Below, one piece after another: positions 28,503 to 39,483 of a DNA stretch of 64,000 nt. The notes beneath the pieces were generated by a model. The model did no database searches. It was given only the letters and a program-made list of their open reading frames with translations, and was not told where the DNA came from. Position 1 is the first letter of the stretch. Every line of letters begins with the position of its first letter. Made by a program: the position numbers and the translations under genes. Origin of the DNA: Martelella alba (GTDB lineage Bacteria; Pseudomonadota; Gammaproteobacteria; Enterobacterales; Enterobacteriaceae); assembly GCF_005217455.1 (NCBI RefSeq), contig NZ_SZPQ01000017.1, positions 83,950 to 147,949 on the forward strand, given 5' to 3'.

Positions 28503-29663
28503 CTACATTAATTGAACATTAAGCTTGCCGCCAGTCAGACGGGTGAGCCTGCGCCATAGCCATTCCATAGGGCCTTGGCTAAACAGGCGCAGCCAAAACC
28601 CGGAAAAGAGAATATTCACCAGCCAGACCAGCGGGACGAACAACAGTAAATGGCTACGGTCGTAAACCATAAATTGTTGGAAATGATCAAATATCGTCGT
28701 GCAGATAAGCGTTTGCAGCAAATAATTGGTCAATGCCATCCGCCCCACATTGCCGAGCCAGCGGCCCAGCGGCCATCGTGACAACACCGGCCACCAGCCG
28801 TAACAAACGGCCACATACCCCAACGCCTGAAAGGGCGCGCCAAGCTCGCGGGGGATCTGCAACAAGAAACCGCTCCAGCGATAATCCCATTGCAGGTGCC
28901 ATTGCAGTATCACGCCGGGCAGGTTGATGGCCACCCCCAGCGGCAGCAGGATCAACGCCATTTTGCGGTAATGGGCCGCGGGCAGCGCGCCGGCCAGCCA
29001 GCCGTGGCGCATCAGCCCGGCGCCGATAAGCATGGCGCCGGCCATCAGCCAGCCGTATTGCGACAGCAGCGAGACCAGGCTGTTATGTACCAGTCCCAGG
29101 CGGATCCGCCAGGCTTCGGGACCGCCGGTGGTATGCCAGTAATATTCGTAAATCCGTTCGGCGAGATCCGGTTGCCAGAAGTTGCCCGGCGGCGAAGAGG
29201 CCAACAGATGTTGCAGCGCCAGCAGGATGGCCAGGCCCAAAAGGTACAGCGTGGCGCCGGCGAGCAGCAAGCCGCGCCAGCTGTCCACCTGCCGGATTAA
29301 CCCAAGGCACAGCAGCCCCACCAGACCGTAATCCAGCAGAATATCGCCATCCCAGAAAAACACCCCATGGATCAACCCGAACACCATTAGCCAGCATAGC
29401 CGGGAGCGAATCCAGCGATTGCCGCGCGGTAAAAGCATCTGTAGGCCGGCGCCGAACAGCATGGCGAACAGGGTCAGAAATTTCACTTGCGCCAGCAAAT
29501 CCATCGCGGCCCAGCTCCAGGCATCGGCGACGGAGGGTTTTCCCGCATAGGCGGGATTGAGATACGCCGCGCTGGGCAAACCAAAGGCGGTGATATTCAT
29601 CAGCAGGATGCCCAGGATAGCCAATCCCCGGGCGCCGTCCAGCATGGCGATGCGCTCGCGCAT
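28503..29663 (-). CDS. yeiB: DUF418 inner-membrane protein YeiB
   Basis: 386 residues with about ten membrane segments. MLDGARGLAILGILLMNI, LLFGAGLQMLLPRG and NYLLQTLICTTIF are family signatures close to E. coli YeiB; function unproven. Its final codons (L-N-V-Q-L-M) form the PmrA box for eptA. It is downstream of folE on the same strand. Confidence 0.92.
   Translation of the reverse strand: MRERIAMLDGARGLAILGILLMNITAFGLPSAAYLNPAYAGKPSVADAWSWAAMDLLAQVKFLTLFAMLFGAGLQMLLPRGNRWIRSRLCWLMVFGLIHGVFFWDGDILLDYGLVGLLCLGLIRQVDSWRGLLLAGATLYLLGLAILLALQHLLASSPPGNFWQPDLAERIYEYYWHTTGGPEAWRIRLGLVHNSLVSLLSQYGWLMAGAMLIGAGLMRHGWLAGALPAAHYRKMALILLPLGVAINLPGVILQWHLQWDYRWSGFLLQIPRELGAPFQALGYVAVCYGWWPVLSRWPLGRWLGNVGRMALTNYLLQTLICTTIFDHFQQFMVYDRSHLLLFVPLVWLVNILFSGFWLRLFSQGPMEWLWRRLTRLTGGKLNVQLM
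28507..28523 (-). promoter_or_regulatory. PmrA box for eptA-basR-basS, inside the end of yeiB
   Basis: On the minus strand CTTAAT, five bases, ATTAAT: the first half matches the PmrA consensus YTTAAK fully, the second in five of six positions. A TTAATC -10-like hexamer follows at 28497-28492. The eptA start is about 50 bases downstream. Confidence 0.7.
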
Positions 29664-29732
29664 AGGCGACCTCTTATCAACAGTTGTCGGTTGGCGTCAG
29701 GCGCTTTTCAGGCGAAAGCCTCGCACTCCGGC

Positions 29733-30398
29733 TTAATCGCCGTGATGGCGCACCGCGCGCAAAAACTCCTGGCGGGTGTTCTGGCTGGATTTGAACAGGC
29801 CGCCCAGCGACGTGGTGGTGGTGGCGCTGGTGGCATCCTTGACGCCGCGCGCCTTGACGCAATAGTGCACCGCGTCGATGGATACCGCCACATTGTTGGT
29901 GCCAAGCAGGGTTTGCAGGGCAATCAGGATTTGCTGGGTAAGCCGCTCCTGGACCTGGGGACGTTGGGCGAAAAACTGCACGATACGGTTGATTTTCGAC
30001 AAGCCGATAACACTGTCTTTCGGGATATAGGCCACGGTGGCCTTGCCGTCGATGATGACAAAATGATGCTCGCAGGTGCTGGTCAGGGTGATATTGCGCA
30101 CCGCCACCATTTCGTCCACTTTCATCTTGTTTTCAATCAGGGTGATTTTCGGGAAGTTGGCGTAATCGAGACCGGAAAAGATTTCGTCCACATACATCTT
30201 GGCGATGCGATGGGGCGTTTCCGCCAGACTGTCGTCGGTCAGATCGAGATTAAGCAGCTTCATTATCCCGGCCATATGCTCGGCAATGAGGCGCTTGCGG
30301 GTCTCGGCTTCCAGGACTTCGCCGCTTTGCGGCGTTTCCAGCCCGCGGGCCATTAAGGCCTCGTGCACCAATAGGGCTTCTTTCGTCAGCGATACCAT
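29733..30398 (-). CDS. folE: GTP cyclohydrolase 1
   Basis: 221 residues. Converts GTP to 7,8-dihydroneopterin triphosphate, first step of folate synthesis. Zinc ligands Cys and two His are in TSTCEHHFV and in [11 protein letters not shown]. Large identical stretches with E. coli FolE, e.g. [19 protein letters not shown]. The start [15 protein letters not shown] at 30398 matches E. coli and has GGAG upstream; the frame is open to 30446 without homology. Confidence 0.97.
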   Translation of the reverse strand: MVSLTKEALLVHEALMARGLETPQSGEVLEAETRKRLIAEHMAGIMKLLNLDLTDDSLAETPHRIAKMYVDEIFSGLDYANFPKITLIENKMKVDEMVAVRNITLTSTCEHHFVIIDGKATVAYIPKDSVIGLSKINRIVQFFAQRPQVQERLTQQILIALQTLLGTNNVAVSIDAVHYCVKARGVKDATSATTTTSLGGLFKSSQNTRQEFLRAVRHHGD

Positions 30399-30532
30399 GT
30401 TTTTTTCTCCGGCAGGCATATCGGCTGTTAACCTCCGCCGCGTCAAGCGGCGCTCCCCACTCTAGAGGAGAGCGCGACGATTATCCAGTGATTGTCTTGC
30501 ATGGCAAATGAAATTATCACAGGTTGCCGCCG

Positions 30533-31654
30533 CTATTGCCGCCAGACCAACCCGCCGGCCAGCAACAACGCCGCCAGGGCCGCCGCCAGCGCCGGCTCCA
30601 GCCTCCCTACCGTCCACGTGGATAAGGCCGATAAAACCGGACCTGTCAATTGGCCTATGCCGTAACCGCAGGTCAGCAGGCCGGCCATATAGCGGGTATG
30701 CTCCGGCGCCTGACGGCGGCTGCATTCCAGCGTCAATTGCACCACATTGAGAAAACCGCCGCCGGTAAGCAAGGCCCCGGTAATCAGGCTGGCCACCCCC
30801 GGCAAACCTATCATCAGCGCCACGCCCAGCCCTTGCGCCCACAAGGTAATGGCCAACCGCCGGCCCGGCGACAGGCAATGCCGGGTCAGGATGCCTATGC
30901 CGATCCCGGTCACGCCGGCGGCGCCGAACACCGGCCAGACCCAGGGCGCGAAAGCGCTGTCGGGGAACCGTTGCGCCGCCATTTGCGACAAAAAGGTCGC
31001 CGGCAGGATATAGCCGAAACCGGCCAGGGAGTAACTCCAAACCAGTTTTTTCAGCGGCCGGCCGAGATGGGGCGTGGCGGCGATATCCGCCCGATGGGCC
31101 AACGCCCCCCGCCGGGGAAGGAAGAAGCTTATCACCGCGATGGGCAGCAAGGCGGCAAGACCGTACAGCCGCCAGGCCTCGCTGGCGCCGATGCCATAAT
31201 GCCCCATAATCACCGCCAACAGGCCGCTTAAGAAAATGCCGCTGCCCGGCCCGGCGAACACCGCCGCCCCGAGCGCCGGCCGTCGCAGGCGAAGCAGCAG
31301 ATCGTGGGTCCAGGCGGAGACCAATACCATGGACCAGCCGCTGGCGATGCCGGCCGCCGTTCGCACCACGCCGTGCGACCATGGGTCGTGGATAACGGCG
31401 CTGAACAAGGTCAATGCCACCGTGCCCCACACCCCCAGCCACAGCCGGATTTCCAGCCCCCGCTCGGCCCGCATGGCATCAAAGGCGCCCAGCAAATAAC
31501 CGGCGTAATTGGCCGCCGCCACCAGTCCGGCGCCGGTCAGGGTCAATTGGCCGTCGGCTATCATCAGCGGCACCTGGGGCGTAAAGGCGAACCGGCCGAT
31601 CCCCATCGCCACCAGCAACGCCAGAAAACCGCTCATTGCTATCTTTAATGCCAT
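30533..31654 (-). CDS. YbfB/YjiJ family MFS transporter
   Basis: 373 residues, about twelve membrane segments. LVAMGIGRFAFTPQVPLM at the N-terminus and RFPDSAFAPWVWPVFGAAG in the middle are YbfB/YjiJ landmarks. Substrate unknown. Divergent from a LysR-family gene across about 100 bases, so probably controlled by it. Not present between folE and yeiG in E. coli. Confidence 0.8.
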   Translation of the reverse strand: MALKIAMSGFLALLVAMGIGRFAFTPQVPLMIADGQLTLTGAGLVAAANYAGYLLGAFDAMRAERGLEIRLWLGVWGTVALTLFSAVIHDPWSHGVVRTAAGIASGWSMVLVSAWTHDLLLRLRRPALGAAVFAGPGSGIFLSGLLAVIMGHYGIGASEAWRLYGLAALLPIAVISFFLPRRGALAHRADIAATPHLGRPLKKLVWSYSLAGFGYILPATFLSQMAAQRFPDSAFAPWVWPVFGAAGVTGIGIGILTRHCLSPGRRLAITLWAQGLGVALMIGLPGVASLITGALLTGGGFLNVVQLTLECSRRQAPEHTRYMAGLLTCGYGIGQLTGPVLSALSTWTVGRLEPALAAALAALLLAGGLVWRQ

Positions 31655-31755
31655 ACTTGCTCCCTAGGCTACATTTTCTGTTGCCAATAGCATGCATGAT
31701 CAATAAACTCACGAAAAATGAATAATCAAGACAAAGTTGCTGACGAAATGAGAAT

Positions 31756-33782
<2,027 letters not shown>

Positions 33783-33790
33783 GGCGCGGC

Positions 33791-34645
33791 ATGCCCATGA
33801 CCAAGACACCTGAATGTATCGACGCGCACCGGTTGTTCGGCGGCTGGCAATATCGCTACCGCCACGTGTCCGCCAGCACCGGCGTCGCGATGACCTACAG
33901 CCTTTACCTGCCGCCGGCCAAAGCACATGCCGGCCCGCCCCACGCGGTTTACTGGTTGTCCGGCCTGACCTGCAATGACGAGAATTTTACCCTGAAAGCC
34001 GGCGCGCAGCGGGTGGCCGCCGAGCTGAACCTGATGCTGATCATGCCCGACACCAGTCCGCGCGGCGAGGGCGTCCCCGACGATGAGGCCTACGACCTGG
34101 GCCAGGGCGCCGGATTTTATGTCAATGCCACCGAGCCGCCCTGGTCCGGGCATTTCCGAATGTTCGACTACCTGGCGGAAGAATTGCCGGCGCTGGTGGA
34201 ATCGCAGCACGGGCAAAGCGGCCGGCGCGCCATCATGGGCCATTCCATGGGCGGCCATGGCGCGCTGATGCTGGCATTGCGGCTGCCGGGGCGCTTTTGT
34301 TCCGCCTCGGCTTTCGCCCCCATCGTCAATCCGGCGGATGTGCCCTGGGGACGCAAGGCGTTCAGCCATTACCTGGGGGAGGACGAAGCGCGCTGGTCGG
34401 CCTACGACAGTTGCCGGTTACTGGCGGCCGGCGATGCCGCGCCGTTGCCAATCCTGATTGATCAGGGCGATGAGGATCCGTTCCTGCCAGAGCAACTGCA
34501 ACCGGAAAAACTGGCCGAGCTGGCGCGCGAGCGGCAATGGCCGTTCACCCTGCGCCGGCAGCCGGGCTACGATCACAGCTATTATTTCATCGCCAGCTTT
34601 ATTGAAGATCATCTGCGTTTCCACGCCGGGAATCTTAACGCCTGA
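33791..34645 (+). CDS. yeiG: S-formylglutathione hydrolase, YeiG-type
   Basis: 284 residues, alpha/beta-hydrolase of the esterase D family. Hydrolyses S-formylglutathione to formate and glutathione. Nucleophile in GHSMGGHGA, catalytic Asp in [11 protein letters not shown], His in [13 protein letters not shown]. It is nearer to E. coli YeiG than FrmB through the GGHGA and [10 protein letters not shown] stretches, and it lies in the yeiG position between folE and lysP. With frmA it forms a formaldehyde-detoxification pair. Confidence 0.93.
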   Translation: MPMTKTPECIDAHRLFGGWQYRYRHVSASTGVAMTYSLYLPPAKAHAGPPHAVYWLSGLTCNDENFTLKAGAQRVAAELNLMLIMPDTSPRGEGVPDDEAYDLGQGAGFYVNATEPPWSGHFRMFDYLAEELPALVESQHGQSGRRAIMGHSMGGHGALMLALRLPGRFCSASAFAPIVNPADVPWGRKAFSHYLGEDEARWSAYDSCRLLAAGDAAPLPILIDQGDEDPFLPEQLQPEKLAELARERQWPFTLRRQPGYDHSYYFIASFIEDHLRFHAGNLNA

Positions 34646-34672
34646 ATCTTTGCGGGCGCGGCCCCCTGCGCT

Positions 34673-36142
34673 TTAGGCGTCCCGTCCGGGGAAAGTCATA
34701 TCCTCATAGCGAACCAGCCGCGTGCCATGACGCCACTTGTAACCCCACCAGATAATGAGGAACAACGGCAGGCCGATATAGGTGGCGGCCACGCCGTACC
34801 AGTCGATGCGGTCTTGCAAAAACGCCTGGTAATTCTGGCCGAGAGTGATCAGCAGGCACAACACGAAAGCGAAAATCGGCCCAAGGGGAAAAAATCCCGA
34901 GCGGTAAGGCAAATCCGCCAGATCCCGGCCCTGCGCCATATAGCCGCGGCGAAAACGGTAGTGGCTGACGGCGATGCCGAGCCAGGCGATAAACCCGGTC
35001 ATGCCCGAGGCGTTCAGCAGCCAGAGATAGACGGTTTGGTTGCTGTACATGGAGGTGAGGAAACACAATCCGGCCATCACCGTGGTCAGATACAGGGCGT
35101 TGCGCGGCACGCCGCCTTTAGACAGCCGGGCGAAGATTTTCGGCGCCTTGCCTTCGCAGGCCAGTGTATACAGCATGCGGGTTGAGGCGTACATGCCGGA
35201 ATTGCCCGCCGAGAGAACCGCGGTCAGGATCACCGCGTTCATCACCGCCGCCGCCGACAACAGGCCGGCGTTGCGGAACACCAGCGTAAAGGGGCTGACG
35301 GTGATGTCCTTGACATCGTTGCGCAGTAAATTCGGGTCGGTATAGGGGATAATCAGGCTGATTATCAGGATAGCCAGTACGTAAAACAACAGGATCCGCC
35401 AGAAAACCTGCCGCACCGCGCGGGGGATGTTTCTGGCCGGGTCGGAGGATTCGCCGGCGGCGATGCCGATAAGCTCGGTCCCCTGAAAAGAGAATCCGAC
35501 AATCATCGCCACGCCGATCATCGCCGGAAAACCACCGGCGAAGGGCGCATCGCCCACCCGCCAGTTCTGCCAGCCGGCATGTTCCCCACCCCGCAGAATG
35601 CCGATAATCATCAACACCCCGACCAGGATGAACACCATCACGGTCACGACCTTGATAAGCGAAAACCAGTATTCAGCCTCGCCGAACCCTTTGACCGAGA
35701 TGGCATTGAGAACAAACATGATGGCCAGAAACAGGGCGCTCCAGATCCAGCCGGGCACCGACGGAAACCAATAACTCATGACCAATTGGGACGCCACCAG
35801 ATCCACGGCGATGGTCACCGCCCAGTTGTACCAGTAATTCCACCCCAGGGCGAAGCCGAAACCCTCTTCCACATAACGGGCGCCGTAGGTGGAAAAGGAA
35901 CCGGAAATCGGCATGTAGGCGGCCAGCTCGCCCAGACTGGTCATCAGGAAATACACCATTAAACCGATGATGATATAAGAGAGCAACGCGCCGCCCGGAC
36001 CGGCCTGGGACACCGTCGCCCCCGAGGCGACGAACAGGCCGGTACCGATAGAGCCGCCGATGGCGATCATCGTCAGGTGACGCGCCTTAAGCTCGCGGCG
36101 CAACGCCGGCGCACGCCGGTTTTCGCTGTAAAGTGTGGACAT
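34673..36142 (-). CDS. lysP: Lysine-specific permease LysP
   Basis: 489 residues, APC-superfamily amino acid permease with twelve segments. LKARHLTMIAIGGSIGTGLFVASGA and SFQGTELIGIAAGESSDP are diagnostic. In E. coli LysP imports lysine with protons and restrains CadC. Convergent with yeiG, as in E. coli apart from cirA, which is missing here. No lysine riboswitch was seen upstream. Confidence 0.93.
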   Translation of the reverse strand: MSTLYSENRRAPALRRELKARHLTMIAIGGSIGTGLFVASGATVSQAGPGGALLSYIIIGLMVYFLMTSLGELAAYMPISGSFSTYGARYVEEGFGFALGWNYWYNWAVTIAVDLVASQLVMSYWFPSVPGWIWSALFLAIMFVLNAISVKGFGEAEYWFSLIKVVTVMVFILVGVLMIIGILRGGEHAGWQNWRVGDAPFAGGFPAMIGVAMIVGFSFQGTELIGIAAGESSDPARNIPRAVRQVFWRILLFYVLAILIISLIIPYTDPNLLRNDVKDITVSPFTLVFRNAGLLSAAAVMNAVILTAVLSAGNSGMYASTRMLYTLACEGKAPKIFARLSKGGVPRNALYLTTVMAGLCFLTSMYSNQTVYLWLLNASGMTGFIAWLGIAVSHYRFRRGYMAQGRDLADLPYRSGFFPLGPIFAFVLCLLITLGQNYQAFLQDRIDWYGVAATYIGLPLFLIIWWGYKWRHGTRLVRYEDMTFPGRDA

Positions 36143-36342
36143 AATCTTGGCTTATTCCGTACAAAATCGACGGCGGATTGTAACAGAATACGCAGGCGGG
36201 GAACGTTTCGCGCAACGATCATTAGAGAGCTTCATAACTCTGCCGTAATTATAAGTTTTAACGGCTTTGTGCTTATTTTTAAGGCATAGTCAGCAGATTC
36301 TGCGCTGCCGCTCCGCCGTGTGGCGGTGTTCCCGCTTCCGGC

Positions 36343-37218
36343 CTACCGGGCGTAGCGCTGGCAAAATCGCTCAAAGCGTTCCAGCGCCCGGGAAAGGTGT
36401 TTTTGCCGATGGCGCACCAGGTAAAGGGTCCGAATCAAAGGCGGCAGGGGAATCTGCAAGGTCGCCAGCGTGCCGAGGGCCAGCGCCTCGCCCACGACCC
36501 GGCGCGACAGGCAGCTTATGCCCAGGCCGTGACGCACCGCGTGTTTGATGGCCTCGGAATTGCCTAACTCCATCACCGACTGGAAATGCGGCAGTTGCGC
36601 CAGCAACAGATAATCGACGATTTCCCGGGTGCCCGACCCTTGCTCGCGCAGAATCCAGGGCGCCTCGGCCAATTGTTCCAACGTCAGCGGTTTGCCGGCC
36701 AGCGGGTTGTCCGGCGCGGCGAATACCACCAGTTCATCCTTCAGCCAGGGCTGGGTGATAAGCGACGGATTGTGGCTGGGCCCTTCGATAAGCCCGACGT
36801 CCACCCGGAAATCCATGACCGCGTTGATCACATCCTGGCTGTTGCCCACCTGTAGCGCCAGCGGCGCGTCATGGAAATCGCGTCGGTAGGCGGCGATGAT
36901 TTCCGGCAGAATATAGTTGCCGATGGTGCTGCTGGCGTACAGGCGCAGCGCACCGTTCCCTTCGCGGAACAATTGGTCTATCTCCTGGGCCCGCTCCAGC
37001 AGCGCCACGGCGCGGGGATAAAGCAGCCGGCCATGTTCGTTAAGCACCAACCGCTTGCCCACCCGATCGAACAGCTTTACCCCAAGATGGTTTTCCAGGT
37101 CGGTCAGCGCGGCGCTGACCGCCGATTGCGATAACGCCATCATGGATGATGCCTGGGTGGTTGAGCCGCTTTTAAGGATCTCGCTGAATATTTCCAACTG
37201 GCGCAATGTAATATGCAT
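36343..37218 (-). CDS. yeiE: LysR-family regulator YeiE
   Basis: 291 residues; E. coli YeiE is 293. N-terminal helix-turn-helix in [20 protein letters not shown], then [13 protein letters not shown] and [13 protein letters not shown]. YeiE has been linked to sulfite response and to control of yeiH and lysP-linked genes. The start at 37218 matches E. coli; the frame is open to 37317 without homology. Divergent from nfo. Confidence 0.92.
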   Translation of the reverse strand: MHITLRQLEIFSEILKSGSTTQASSMMALSQSAVSAALTDLENHLGVKLFDRVGKRLVLNEHGRLLYPRAVALLERAQEIDQLFREGNGALRLYASSTIGNYILPEIIAAYRRDFHDAPLALQVGNSQDVINAVMDFRVDVGLIEGPSHNPSLITQPWLKDELVVFAAPDNPLAGKPLTLEQLAEAPWILREQGSGTREIVDYLLLAQLPHFQSVMELGNSEAIKHAVRHGLGISCLSRRVVGEALALGTLATLQIPLPPLIRTLYLVRHRQKHLSRALERFERFCQRYAR

Positions 37219-37315
37219 GGGAAACTCTGTTCCTGCGGTTTGGGGCGGACGGCCCTTTACTGTAGTATGGCTGGTTCCAAACCATGTTAACCGATCGAAA
37301 TTCGAGGAGAAAGCC

Positions 37316-38161
37316 ATGAAATATGTTGGTGCCCATGTCAGCGCCGCGGGCGGGGCGGATCAAGCCGTACTGCGCGCCCACGAACTCGAGGCGACGGCAC
37401 TGGCGTTGTTCACCAAAAACCAGCGGCAATGGAAAGCGGCCGACCTGGATAAAGACGATATTGACAAATTCCGTTCCGCTTGCGAGCAATATCATTTTTC
37501 ACCGGAGCAAATTCTGCCCCATGACAGCTACCTGATTAATCTGGGCCATCCGGTGGCGGACGCGTTGAAAAAATCCCGCGACGCCTTTATTGATGAGATG
37601 TTCCGCTGCCAGCAACTCGGGTTGTCGCTGCTTAATTTCCACCCCGGCAGCCATCTGCAACAAATCGATGTGGACGACTGCCTGGCCCGTATCGCCGAAT
37701 CCATCAACATCGCCCTGGACAACACCGAAGGCGTGACGGCGGTTATCGAAAACACCGCGGGCCAAGGCAGCAATCTCGGTTTCCGCTTCGAACACCTGGC
37801 GGCCATCATCGCCAAGGTGGAAGATAAACAACGGGTGGGCGTGTGCATCGATACCTGCCACGCCTTTGCCGCCGGCTATGATTTGCGCAGCGAAGACGCC
37901 TGCCGCGACACGTTCGCCGCATTTGAACGTATCGTCGGCTTCGACTACTTGCGCGGCATGCATTTAAACGATTCAAAGAGCGAGTTGGGCAGCCGGGTCG
38001 ATCGGCATCACAGCCTGGGGGAAGGCAAGATAGGCAAAACCGCTTTCGCCTGGATCATGGGCGATAACCGCTTTGATGGCATTCCCCTGATCCTGGAGAC
38101 CATCAATCCCGATATTTGGCCTGAAGAAATCGCCTGGTTGAAATCCCGGCAAAACGCGTAA
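37316..38161 (+). CDS. nfo: Endonuclease IV
   Basis: 281 residues, TIM-barrel AP endonuclease that cuts DNA 5' to abasic sites in base excision repair. Conserved [35 protein letters not shown] and [16 protein letters not shown] contain the three-zinc ligands. ATG at 37316 follows a CGAGGAGA RBS and matches E. coli; the open frame before it reaches back into the divergent yeiE. SOS-independent, SoxRS-type control in E. coli; no soxbox sought in detail. Confidence 0.96.
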   Translation: MKYVGAHVSAAGGADQAVLRAHELEATALALFTKNQRQWKAADLDKDDIDKFRSACEQYHFSPEQILPHDSYLINLGHPVADALKKSRDAFIDEMFRCQQLGLSLLNFHPGSHLQQIDVDDCLARIAESINIALDNTEGVTAVIENTAGQGSNLGFRFEHLAAIIAKVEDKQRVGVCIDTCHAFAAGYDLRSEDACRDTFAAFERIVGFDYLRGMHLNDSKSELGSRVDRHHSLGEGKIGKTAFAWIMGDNRFDGIPLILETINPDIWPEEIAWLKSRQNA

Positions 38162-38304
38162 CGCCGCCGGACCGTCATTCTTTTCCCGCCTTTAGCCGCG
38201 ACCGGACCACCCTTGCCTGGTCGCGCATTCTCTCGTGTACCCATAGTGTTTTTTTTATGAGCTTTTATTGAAGTGGTATCAGGAATAATTCCGGACGAGA
38301 AAGG

Positions 38305-38348
38305 GATACTCGGGACGTTGCGTTGACCCTAACGCAACGCGGAGTATC
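38305..38348. promoter_or_regulatory. Large two-armed dyad upstream of an orphan gene
   Basis: Outer arms GATACTC (38305-38311) and GAGTATC (38342-38348) surround inner arms CGTTGCGTT (38316-38324) and AACGCAACG (38331-38339). The loop is 6 bases. There is no T-run, so it is not an ordinary terminator. It ends 32 bases before the start codon and could be an operator or an mRNA leader structure. Confidence 0.65.
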
Positions 38349-38380
38349 AGGGACAGACCGCCACTGATAAGGAAATAATT

Positions 38381-39448
38381 ATGTTGCCCGCCGTCACCGC
38401 TGGTTCCGCTTCCGCTTCTGTTTCACCCGCCGTCGCCCCGCGACAAGATGTTTTGTCCAATCTGGAACGCCATATTCGCCTGGAAACCACGCCATTTTCC
38501 CAAAGCGGCGCGCATTATCGCCGCTGGGGTGGCCTGTGCTGGCTGGAAAATAACTGGCAATCCTCGCTGGAAACCCGGCTGCGATTCATTGGCGAACTGG
38601 CCGAACATCTTATCTCCATGCGCCTTGGCCACGATAAGCCCATCACCCTGATCTCGCTGGGATCGGGCGGTATGTTATTTGAATGCTATATTCATCGGTT
38701 TTTGTCTGATCTGGGCTTTAAAAACGTGCGCTGGCGATTGATAGACCTGTGTTACCTCAATAAAAGCCCGAACGGAATGCTGGAGGAATTCCGGCTAAAG
38801 GCCGCCACCGAGAATGTCCAGGCCTTTACCAGCGAACAGGAATACCTGCGCTCCCTGGCCGATGGCAAAGCGTTGGCCTATGACGACAGGCAAATCAGCG
38901 CCACCGTGGTGCTCTGTGTGAATTCCCCCCAGGATCATGCCGGGGATATCACATCGGGCGCATTGGCTGGCTGCCGGCGATTTCGCGCGACGCGGGTTTC
39001 TTCCGCGGACCTCGCCAATAGCCTGTTTTTTATGGTCAGCCACCGCAGATACCGTTTCCAACTCGACGCGGCCCTGACGGAAGCCTCCCGGCCGAACCGC
39101 ATCGTGATTCTCGATAATGCGCTGCGCTGCGCAATGGTGCCGGGAAACACGCTGCGCCTGGACAACAGCCCCTCGGTATCGGGCAGGCTATTAAACGAAC
39201 GGATGCAGGTTTGCCTGAAGGATTTGTTCACTGAGCGGCAAAAACGTCAGGCAAAGGTGACGCTGGCGGATATTGATAGGTTGGCCGACAATTTGGCCGA
39301 TAGGCTGTTACAGGAACATGACTTGTATGTGTTACGCTATTTCGCCTCTGATTACGATATCGGCCTGGAGAATTTGCGGGGATTTTGCGCCGACGGTTCG
39401 TCGACGCTGTTGGCCAAATTGGACTGGAACGAAATCACCTTTGTCTGA
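38381..39448 (+). CDS. Hypothetical protein with Rossmann/SAM-like motif, lineage-specific
   Basis: 355 residues; not recognised. The N-terminal 20 residues are rich in Ala, Ser and Val, as in a flexible or secretion-type leader. Residues near 85-115 read ITLISLGSGGMLFE then RWRLIDLCYL, resembling motif I and the acidic strand II of SAM-dependent methyltransferases. The middle has a VVLCVNSPQDHAGD patch. AAGGAAA precedes the ATG at good spacing. It lies between nfo and fruA, where E. coli has other genes, and no neighbour suggests a role. An effector-like protein or methyltransferase relative is only a guess. Confidence 0.7.
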   Translation: MLPAVTAGSASASVSPAVAPRQDVLSNLERHIRLETTPFSQSGAHYRRWGGLCWLENNWQSSLETRLRFIGELAEHLISMRLGHDKPITLISLGSGGMLFECYIHRFLSDLGFKNVRWRLIDLCYLNKSPNGMLEEFRLKAATENVQAFTSEQEYLRSLADGKALAYDDRQISATVVLCVNSPQDHAGDITSGALAGCRRFRATRVSSADLANSLFFMVSHRRYRFQLDAALTEASRPNRIVILDNALRCAMVPGNTLRLDNSPSVSGRLLNERMQVCLKDLFTERQKRQAKVTLADIDRLADNLADRLLQEHDLYVLRYFASDYDIGLENLRGFCADGSSTLLAKLDWNEITFV

Positions 39449-39483
39449 ACCGCCGCGCCGAATCCATCGACGCGGCGATATTA

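Noticed and set aside
36143..36342. Lysine riboswitch before lysP
   Set aside because: No long structured leader or terminator pairing was found in the 200 bases.
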